Shown in pieces: positions 56,826 through 64,000 of a DNA stretch of 64,000 bases (position 1 is its first letter; each line of letters starts with the position of its first letter). The position numbers and the translations under genes are program-made. Location: NCBI RefSeq assembly GCF_000686585.1, contig NZ_JMKY01000001.1, forward strand, positions 124,001 to 188,000. The letters are read 5' to 3'. The DNA is from Mycoplasmopsis lipofaciens ATCC 35015. Its GTDB lineage: Bacteria > Bacillota_I > Bacilli_A > Mycoplasmatales > Metamycoplasmataceae. The notes under the pieces were generated by a model. It saw only the letters and a program-made list of their open reading frames with translations, was not told where the DNA came from and did not search any database.

Positions 56826-58424
56826 TTATGCTACTGGAAAGAAAACTCCAGCACCTACTAATTGTATAATTGCTAAAACATTAACAACTATTAATCCAAG
56901 TAAAATTAAAATTAAAATAAATACTAATCATCCATATTTTTTTGGTTTTTCTTGAACTTCAACTGTGGTTGTATGTTCTTCAACAACTAAAACAGGTTCA
57001 GTTGTTTTTTCTTTTTTAACAATCAAACTACCAACTTCATCTTCTTTTTGAGGAGCTACATGGCGAACATATACAATTTCTTCTTTAATTGTATATTCAT
57101 TTTGTTCTGGTTCTTTAATAGCCACAATTTGAGTTGGTGATTCTTCAACATAAACAACTTCTTTAGCTTCAACTTTTTCTTCTTTAACAGGTTCTTCAAT
57201 AATTTGTTCTTCTTTTTCTTGAATAACTTCTTCAACAACTGCTTCTGCTGGTTCTTCTTTAACTTCATTAACAATATTGTGTTCTTGTGTAGATTCAATT
57301 GTTATTGATTTTGAAAAATCATCTCCACTAATAACTGTTACAGCATATTTAGTTTTAGTTGCTAAATAAGGAATGACATAAGTGTAATATTTTTTAGCAA
57401 TAAAACCAACATGCATTAATTTAACTAAGACAAATGATGTTTCATAACTAACAGGAACATTCATTTTATCTTCTTCGTTATAGTAATATGCCATTGTTGA
57501 AGCTTCATCATTTAATTCTGTATTAACTATAAATTTATTTAGTAATTGATTGTATATTAATTCTAATTCTTCATGCATTTTAGCAACAATGTGTGAATTT
57601 TCAAAAGTTTCATCGTTTTCAATTTTCTTTAATTCTTTATCAAACAAATCATAATTTTCTTTAATTCTATTATATTCAGCTTGACTTATTTTTTGTTCTT
57701 CTGCGCCTTCTGCTGCCTTCTTAACTTTATCAATGTATAAAGCAAGAGCACCAATTTTATCATCATGATTTAATTCTTTAAATTCTTTATATTCTACACC
57801 TTCTAATGGTCTATTATTTTGTCTTAATAAATCCATTCTTCTTGACATTTCTTCAAAGTTTGAATCTTTTTTAGCTAATTCTTCTTTAAGAGCTTGTAAT
57901 TCTTTATCCGCTTCAGCATTATTTTGATCTAATTGTTTTAATAATAAATCAATTTGTTCTTGAAATTGGGCTTTAATAGCTTCAACATCAACAAGATCTT
58001 TTTTAGTTGTTTTTTTAGAAATTTCTAACTCAGGTGGGAAATATGTTTCAGGGTCATGTAATAAAACAAAATCAATTCTATTAACTCTTTTTTGAGCCAT
58101 TGCTTTATCGTTTTTCTTAAATGTTACAGGATTTACATCAATTTCTCTACATACACCTTCGTATGTTGCTCCACCATCAAAAATAGAAGTCTTAACATAA
58201 TAGTAATAATCATTTTCTTCTGCATCAATGGTTAATTGGCCATCAAAGATTCTTTTATCATTTTGGAATCAAATAGCTGTTTCGTAATTTAATGTCATGT
58301 ATCATTCTAAAGCTTCTTGTCTAGTTTGAAATTTTGCTAAACCTTTTTTAACTTTAGGGTGTTTTAATAATCATGGATATTTAGGGTCTTTTTTTGCCTC
58401 ATATGTGCAATTCAGTCTTTTCAT
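56826..58424 (-). CDS. Tail-anchored coiled-coil protein of unknown function
   Basis: I do not recognise this 532-residue protein. An N-terminal domain (1-110) includes WLLKHPKVKKGLAKFQTRQEALEWYM. Then come coiled-coil segments (about 120-210; QIDLLLKQLDQNNAEADKEL), a middle region of mixed strands, and a Glu/Val/Pro-rich stretch with loose EEV-type repeats (about 330-480). A single membrane helix lies at about 500-523 near the end. With no signal peptide, it should be anchored by its tail and face the cytosol. TGA Trp codons place the start at 58424 after AAAGAGG. Confidence 0.8.
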
Positions 58425-58633
58425 AATTACCTCTTTCAATATTTATTTGATATTATTAGGAACTTGTATTCTTATTAATATATTAAGTATTATATTATTA
58501 AATTTAAATTTTAGGCTAAAGTTTATAATTTTTTTACTTTTTTACTTATTTATGGTTAAATTAGTGTTTTGATAAAAGACAATATTCTTTTTAACTATTT
58601 TTTGCAAATCTTTATTGATATTAAAATTAACTA

Positions 58634-58639
58634 TATAAT
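58634..58639 (+). promoter_or_regulatory. -10 box of the S1-domain gene, predicted leaderless start
   Basis: Perfect TATAAT ends seven bases before the ATG, and there is no ribosome site. Confidence 0.6.
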
Positions 58640-58645
58640 TAAAAT

Positions 58646-59002
58646 ATGAATAAAAAAGGAAATATTTTGTTTGGAAAAATTGTAAAAGTAAATCATAATG
58701 GTTTAACTGTTTTAACTTCAAATAGTTACGTTTTTTTTATTCCTAAAAAAAATATAACCGACTGAAGTAAAAAAAATTTAATGCATGAATTTAGACCAAA
58801 CGAGAAAATTAATTTTATTATTGAAGATGTTGATCATAAATGTAAAAAAGGCGTTGGGAATTTTAAAATTAATCATGCTATTTATCAAAGATCTCTTTTT
58901 GAAAGCAAATTATTAAACACCAAACATGGTTTTAATAATCTTAAAAAAGCTGTTGAATTAGATATAAAAATATCAAAAATTATAAATGAGGATAACAAAT
59001 AA
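58646..59002 (+). CDS. S1 RNA-binding domain protein, YugI/GSP13-like
   Basis: The 118-residue protein begins with an S1-type OB fold (ILFGKIVKVNHNGLTVLTSNSYVFFIPKKNI), as in general stress protein 13/CvfD, which binds ribosomes or mRNA. In B. subtilis the related yugI lies near pgi, as here. The C-terminal third is helical and basic. The stop overlaps the next start (TAATG). The family fit is by pattern only. Confidence 0.7.
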
Positions 59003-60243
59003 TGTTTAGAATGAAATTAAAGGGTTTTAATTATTATCCTGATTTTAAAAATGAAAGTCTTGTAAATCAAGGTAAAAAAATAATTAATGGAATTAAACAT
59101 AAGAGTTTAGATGGATATGAAAATTTCGGTTTTCATGAACTGGCATTAAATTTTGGTGATAGTAATTTAAAAGAATTACATGATTTTGCTAAAATTTTGG
59201 TTAACAATAATATTCGAGATTTAATTATTTTGACTAATACTATAAATATTAATAATTTTAAAACTGGATTTCAATTTTTATTTAAATATGATTTATTACA
59301 AAAAAATAAAATTAAGTTTCATTTTATTAATGAAGATTTAGAAACGCTTAATTGATTTACAACATATAATAATTTAAAGCATTTAATATCTAAAAAAACT
59401 ACCGGTGTCTTTATTTGTAAATTCAGTAAATTTAATGATTTATTTTTTAATTTCGCAAAAGTAATAGTTAATAATTTTCAACAAAACATCGGCTATTACC
59501 GGGCGTTAGAAAAAATTTTTTTAATTGGCAAAGAAACATTAGAACAACAATTTGAATTTTTAGAAATATCTTCTAAAAATAGGTTAGTAATACCGAATAT
59601 TTTAAATAATAATTACTCTTTTTTTAGTGAAATCAATTTATTGTTGTTATTGTTACAAGGTGCCGATTTAGATGAATTATTAGAAGGTTATTCTTCTGCG
59701 TCTGATAATTTCACAGGTTTAGATTTAGAAAAAAATTTAGCATTTCAATATGGCTATATAAGATATATACAAAAAAAATATCGTAATACTAATTTATTGA
59801 TAGGAAACAATAAGATTTTAAAAAATTGTCTTGCTCTATTAAGTAGTTTTAACAATAATTTGTTTATAAAAAATGATATATTTACAAGTGAAATTATTTT
59901 TAATAATGAAATTTATACATATGGACAATATTTATTAGATAACAATAAAAATATTTACGTGACATATTTTGAAATAGATGCTGAAAAAAATGATTTTAGA
60001 ATAAGTGATGAAATTAATTTTGACGATGGATTAATAAAATTAAAAGAAAGTGCTATTAGTTATTATGCAAAAAGTGTTAATGATGGTGTTGTAGCCACAT
60101 TAACTAATATTGCTAATATACCTTTAACTAGAATAACTATTGAAAATAACTCAGAATTTTCATTAGGTTATTTAATTAATTTTTTGTACTGATCATTGAT
60201 TTACGAGTGTTATCTAGATAAGATTAATCCGTTTGTTATTTAA
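59002..60243 (+). CDS. Catalytically dead paralogue of glucose-6-phosphate isomerase
   Basis: The 413-residue protein aligns along most of its length with the true PGI encoded next. RLVIPN...LLLLLLQGADLDELLEGY matches KLVIPN...[43 protein letters not shown] matches [26 protein letters not shown]. But the catalytic sites are gone: GGRFS is NNNYS, SKSGTT is CKFSKF, the ESEGK Glu is lost, DLHSLGQ is EIYTYGQ, and the chain ends before the catalytic Lys. It is intact and coupled, so it is likely a working pseudoenzyme, perhaps a PGI partner. Confidence 0.82.
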
Positions 60244-60253
60244 GGAGAAAAAA

Positions 60254-61543
60254 ATGAAATTATTAAATTTAAATTTAAATGATGTAGTTAGTGAAAAAGA
60301 ATTATTAAGTTATGAACAAAAAGTATTAAAAATTCATAATGCATTAAAAAATAAAACTGTTTTAGAAAGTAATTGATTAGGCTGAATGACATTACCAAAT
60401 AATATTGATAGTAATGAAATTCAAAAAATGCATCAAATAGTAAATAAGTGAGAAATGCAAAAAGTTGAAATAGTAGTTGTTATTGGAATTGGTGGCTCAT
60501 ATTTAGGTGCAAAAAGTGGATATGAATTTATTTATGGCGAATATAGTCAAAAAAGACCAAAAATGGAATTACTATTTGCTGGAAATTCAATAAGTGCTGA
60601 AAGTTTAATTGCTCAATTACAATATGTTGAAAATAAAAAATTTGCTATAAATGTTATTTCAAAAAGTGGTACTACTTTGGAACCTTCAATTGCTTTTAGA
60701 GAATTTAGAAAGCTATTAGAAACTAAAGTTGGTTCAACTCATGCTAAGGATTTAATTGTGGCTACAACTGATTCATCAAAAGGTGTTTTATATGATTTAG
60801 CAATTAAAAAAGGTTATGAAAAATTAGTGATTCCTAATGATGTAGGAGGACGTTTTAGCGTTTTAAGTCCCGTTGGTTTATTTCCTTTTTTATGCGCTGG
60901 ATTAGATATTAATAATTTATTAAAAGGGGCTCAACAAGCAAATAAAGATGCAGACGAAATCAATATTTTAAAAAATGATGCTTTCAAATATGCAATCGCT
61001 CGTCATATTTTAGCTAAAAAATATAAAGTAGAAATGATGATTAGTTATGAACCTAAAATGCAATATTTTTCTGAATGATGAAAACAATTATACGGAGAAA
61101 GTGAAGGTAAAGATAATAAAGGATTGTTCCCCACAAGTGGAATTTTTTCAACAGATTTGCATTCTTTAGGACAAATGATTCAAGAAGGTTCGAAAATTTT
61201 ATTCGAGACTATTTTAATTCTTGATAAGCCAAAAAACGATATTGTTTTTGAAATAGAAAAAGAAAATGATGATAAATTAAATTATTTAGATGGTAAAACA
61301 TTACATGAAGTAAATTGAACGGCTTTTAAAGGAACATTAGAAGCTCATAAAAATACTGGTGGAGTACCTAATATTACTATGACATTTAATTCTTTTGATG
61401 AACTAACATTAGGTTATTTATTTCAATTTTTTGAACGTTCACTAGCAATTAGTGCTTATTTGCTTGGCGTTAATCCATTTAATCAACCTGGTGTTGAAGT
61501 GTATAAAAGCAATATGTTTAAAATGCTTAAAGATGATAAATAA
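60254..61543 (+). CDS. pgi: Glucose-6-phosphate isomerase
   Basis: PGI interconverts glucose-6-phosphate and fructose-6-phosphate, joining PTS glucose and NagB output to glycolysis. The 429 residues have [13 protein letters not shown] near 75, SKSGTT near 136, [11 protein letters not shown] with the catalytic Arg, ESEGK with Glu near 281, DLHSLGQ with His near 300, and GVEVYK with Lys near 412. All catalytic residues are present. AAGGAG precedes the ATG, 10 bases after the paralogue. Confidence 0.98.
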
Positions 61544-61597
61544 TATTAAATAATTGCATTAATCGCATTTTTTTATATTTATATTAGTTATTAATAA

Positions 61598-61603
61598 TAT
61601 AAT
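61598..61603 (+). promoter_or_regulatory. -10 box of mutM
   Basis: TATAAT ends nine bases before the mutM ATG; no ribosome site is present, so a leaderless or nearly leaderless message is expected. Confidence 0.55.
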
Positions 61604-61612
61604 AGTTAAGAT

Positions 61613-62461
61613 ATGCCAGAGATGCCAGAAGTAATTACAGTAGTAAAAGATTTAAAACCCAAAGTTATTAATAAAAAAATAAAAAAAATAATAATTATTA
61701 AACCTAAACTAATTAAGGAAACTACTGAAAAAGAATTTAATAATTTTTTAATAGATGAAACTATTAAAAATATTTTCAATTTAGGAAAACATATTATTTT
61801 CCAGCTCTCAAATGATAAATATTTGTTGAGTCATTTAAGAATGACGGGTAAATATTTTACTCATAAATATCTTCGTAAGCCAACTATGCATGATTGTTTG
61901 GTATTTGAATTTGAAGATAATACTGCTTTATATTATAATGATAGTCGTCAATTTGGTACTTTTTATATAAAAAATAAACAAGATTTGTATACTACAAAAC
62001 CTTTAGATAAACTAGGTAAAATACCTGGTGAAATAGACATTGATGAATTTTATAAAAAAATTAAAAATAGAAGAATTGTAATTAAAACATTATTGCTAGA
62101 TCAAAGTCTAGTTTTAGGTATTGGTAATATATATGCTAATGAGGCATTATTTGCAGCAAAGATTCATCCTAATACGCCTACAAATCAGTTATCAAAGGAA
62201 GAAATATCATTAGCATTAAAACATGCGCAAAGTATTATGGATCACTCAACTAAATTAGGTGGTTCTAGCATTGATTCATATACTTCAGTAGACGGTGTTA
62301 AAGGTGGTTTCCAAAAATTATTAAAGGTTCATTTAAGAAATAATAAACCTTGTTTAGTATGTTCAACTCCAATTAATAAAATTTGAATAAATGGAAGAGG
62401 AACATATTATTGTCCTAATTGTCAAAAATTAAAAGAGGTAACAAATGCCAAGAAAATTTAA
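61613..62461 (+). CDS. mutM: Formamidopyrimidine-DNA glycosylase
   Basis: MutM (Fpg) cuts oxidised purines such as 8-oxoguanine from DNA. The 282 residues start MPEMPEV, so removal of Met exposes the catalytic Pro, followed by Glu3. The LSHLRMTGKY segment has the catalytic Lys, GIGNIYANEAL is the helix-two-turn-helix, and the C-terminal zinc finger is CLVC ... CPNC. One TGA is Trp. The end overlaps the Smr gene by 17 bases. Confidence 0.97.
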
Positions 62462-62741
62462 AAGACCAAAAACAAAATCTTATAATCTAGATAATTATTT
62501 TAATAATTATGAATCATATATTAATCAAAACATGAAAATAATTGATTTACATGGTTTAACTGTAAGTGAAGCTATATCGCAATTAGAATTGGCTTTGTTT
62601 GATTTCGATAAAAAGGAAATCGGTTTAATTGTTGGTCATGGAACAGGCACTATCAAAACAGCGATTGAAGATGAATTAATTAAAAAACAATTATGTTATT
62701 CTTTTGATTCTAATCGAAATATGTTTATTATAAAAAAATAA
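62445..62741 (+). CDS. Small Smr-domain protein
   Basis: The 98-residue protein is nearly all one Smr domain: IDLHGLTVSEA near 34-44 and GLIVGHGTGTIKTAI near 59-73. Smr domains are nucleases or RNA-binding modules; in MutS2 they cleave DNA or mRNA on stalled ribosomes. Here the domain stands alone with a short basic N-terminus. It overlaps mutM, so they are co-expressed. Confidence 0.88.
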   Translation: MPRKFKRPKTKSYNLDNYFNNYESYINQNMKIIDLHGLTVSEAISQLELALFDFDKKEIGLIVGHGTGTIKTAIEDELIKKQLCYSFDSNRNMFIIKK

Positions 62742-62770
62742 CGCAAAACACTATAGATTGCGTTATTTTT
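62735..62770 (+). terminator. Terminator of mutM-Smr
   Basis: A perfect 12-bp stem (62735-62746 with 62758-62769) and a T-run; the left arm overlaps the stop codon. Confidence 0.85.
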
Positions 62771-62783
62771 ACTTTTAAAAATC

Positions 62784-62829
62784 TTGACTAGTCATATATA
62801 TATATATATATATTATATTTTTTTATAAT
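62784..62829 (+). promoter_or_regulatory. Promoter with (AT)10 repeat
   Basis: TTGACT (62784-62789) is a near-consensus -35, overlapped by the perfect palindrome TGACTAGTCA (62785-62794). Alternating AT follows for 20 bases (62794-62813). Possible -10 boxes are TATATA in the repeat (17-base spacer), TATTAT (62811-62816) and TATATT (62814-62819). A TATAAT at 62824-62829 has no -35 at normal distance. Changes in repeat number would move the later boxes. Confidence 0.5.
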
Positions 62830-62852
62830 TAATTAGCAAAAATGCTAATTAA
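62829..62852 (+). repeat. Hairpin in the leader of the last gene
   Basis: A perfect 10-bp stem (62829-62838 with 62843-62852) and AAAA loop, just before the AAAGGA ribosome site. Confidence 0.55.
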
Positions 62853-62872
62853 AGATAGAAAGGATTTAAGTA

Positions 62873-64000
62873 GTGCCTAAAAATAATACAAGTTATAAAC
62901 TGTTTTTAAATGTTTTAGTATTAAATAATAATTTTTACATGTTAAACAATTGAAATGATGAATCAAAAAATAAAAAAGAACAAGATTTAATTTTGGGATA
63001 TGGAAAACGTAAAAATGATATTAAATATTCTGAATTATTTGGTATTAATTTGAAGAGGGGTTTAAAAAACTGAAACAAAACTGAAAAAAGTAATGAAGAC
63101 TTATTTATTGAATTATTAAAATCATTTAATTTATTAAAAGATAAAGATAAAAAATTACAAATTAGCTATCAATGTTTCATTTTATCTAAGAAATTTTTTA
63201 AAAATAATTCATCAGATATCGACAATTGTGTAATAGTTGCAAAAAATGATAATGTTTCTGATGATTGGAAATGACGAACTAACTCTGTTTCATTGTTTTT
63301 TAGTATTAATGAATCAAAAAGAAAAAAAGAGTTTCGAATTAATAGAATTGAATTTAACAACGTTTATTATTTTGAAAATGAATCTAACGTATTTTTTAAT
63401 TTAAAAGAAGTTACTTTTGTAGAAGAAAATGATAAATCTGATGAATTAAGAGTTAATAATGACAATTTTTTAAATAAATTGAATAATATGACAAGAGTTA
63501 TTGATTATAAAAATTCTAATAGAGAAAATGATGTAATTGATTTTCATTTTTATAATGATTTATTTTATTTTTTATGTCAAATTTTTAATAACGATAAAAC
63601 ATTAGAAGATAAAATAATTAATTATTCATTAAATGATTTTCAAGAATCTGAATCTAATTTAATAAATAAATTTGATTATTTTTTATGAATAACAACTAAT
63701 TCAACAATAAAAAACGGTATGCAAAAAAACGAATTCAATTTAAGCCCATCTGATAGTAGTGGTGAAAATTGAAAAATAAAATTAGATATAAAAGAAAAAA
63801 TAAATGATTTTAAGTTTGATTCTTCACCCGTTTTTAAAGAAGAATTTAAAGTTCAAAATGAATGCAATAGTAGCATTAAAGACTGCAATGAAAAAATTAA
63901 AACATTAGAGAAGAAAAATGAAGAAATTAGTGTTTCAATTAAAACTAATGAAGATCGAAAAGAAAAATTAAAAGATCAATTTAATAATGATAAAGAATTA
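62873..64000 (+). CDS. Large unknown protein, C-terminus beyond window
   Basis: I do not recognise the 376 visible residues, and the frame stays open to the window end. The GTG start (VPKNNTSYKLFLNVLVL) follows AAAGGA; an ATG at 62939 is a later option. The N-terminal 300 residues are Asn/Lys/Phe-rich with mixed strands and helices, and TGA codons are Trp. From about residue 320 there is a coiled coil (CNEKIKTLEKKNEEISVSIKTNEDRKEKL), which suggests an SMC-like arm or a long ATPase/helicase. No signal peptide is seen, so it is probably cytosolic. Its promoter carries the (AT)10 repeat. Confidence 0.65.

Noticed and set aside
59002-60243. Second functional pgi
   Set aside because: All catalytic residues and the phosphate loop are replaced and the C-terminal Lys segment is absent.

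Overview
The window is a 64 kb piece of a mycoplasma chromosome. The DNA is very AT-rich, and almost every long gene reads through only if TGA codes for tryptophan (for example in ackA, uvrA, leuS, pgk, dnaG and the phnE-like permease). The genes fit a wall-less, sugar-fermenting Mollicute, probably of the Mycoplasmopsis/Metamycoplasma (hominis) lineage. It has PTS sugar uptake, GlcNAc catabolism, pgi, pgk and a Pta-AckA acetate/ATP branch, with lipoproteins and no cell-wall genes. The species cannot be fixed from the sequence alone. I saw no rRNA, tRNA, CRISPR array or insertion sequence.

Layout. 1-7442 (minus): coaD (cut by the window edge), ackA, pta, pepF, uvrA. 7592-11033 (plus): an orphan HNH nuclease, a fused nadD-HD gene, rluB and an unknown exported protein. 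11065-14744 (minus): galE, then an OLD-family ATPase-TOPRIM nuclease coupled to an unknown helical protein. 14870-16855: uvrB. 17250-27106: the S10-spc ribosomal protein cluster from rpsJ to rplO, without rpmD or secY. 27403-32733: a PhnD/C/E-type ABC importer whose lipoprotein looks circularly permuted, plus an NrnA-like phosphodiesterase. Then come a DJ-1/PfpI protein (minus), pgk (plus), and on the minus strand 34730-39190 a PTS EIICB, a small membrane protein, nagB, nagA and a defective EIIB-like protein. 39268-49247 (plus): trpS, thrS, upp, an ECF S component, leuS and a CIRCE-controlled lon. 49300-58424 (minus): msrA, a dimeric dUTPase, a GntR regulator, the nif3-rpoD-dnaG-glyS macromolecular synthesis block and a tail-anchored coiled-coil protein. 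58646-64000 (plus): an S1-domain protein, a dead PGI paralogue, pgi, mutM, a Smr-domain protein, and a large unknown gene behind an (AT)10 promoter repeat.

How it fits together. The metabolic core runs from sugar entry (PTS, NagA/NagB feeding fructose-6-phosphate, PGI, PGK) to acetate and ATP (Pta, AckA). DNA repair is represented by UvrA, UvrB, MutM and dUTPase. Translation is represented by twenty ribosomal proteins and four aminoacyl-tRNA synthetases.

The most unusual content is: (1) the permuted PhnD-like lipoprotein; (2) the catalytically dead PGI paralogue in the pgi operon; (3) the OLD nuclease plus helical partner, a possible two-gene defence system; (4) the dinucleotide repeat in the promoter of the last gene, a possible phase switch; (5) a membrane-anchored EIIB-like protein without its phosphocysteine; and (6) long Ala/Lys-rich tails on neighbouring ribosomal proteins. 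All identifications rest on reading motifs by eye; no database search was run.
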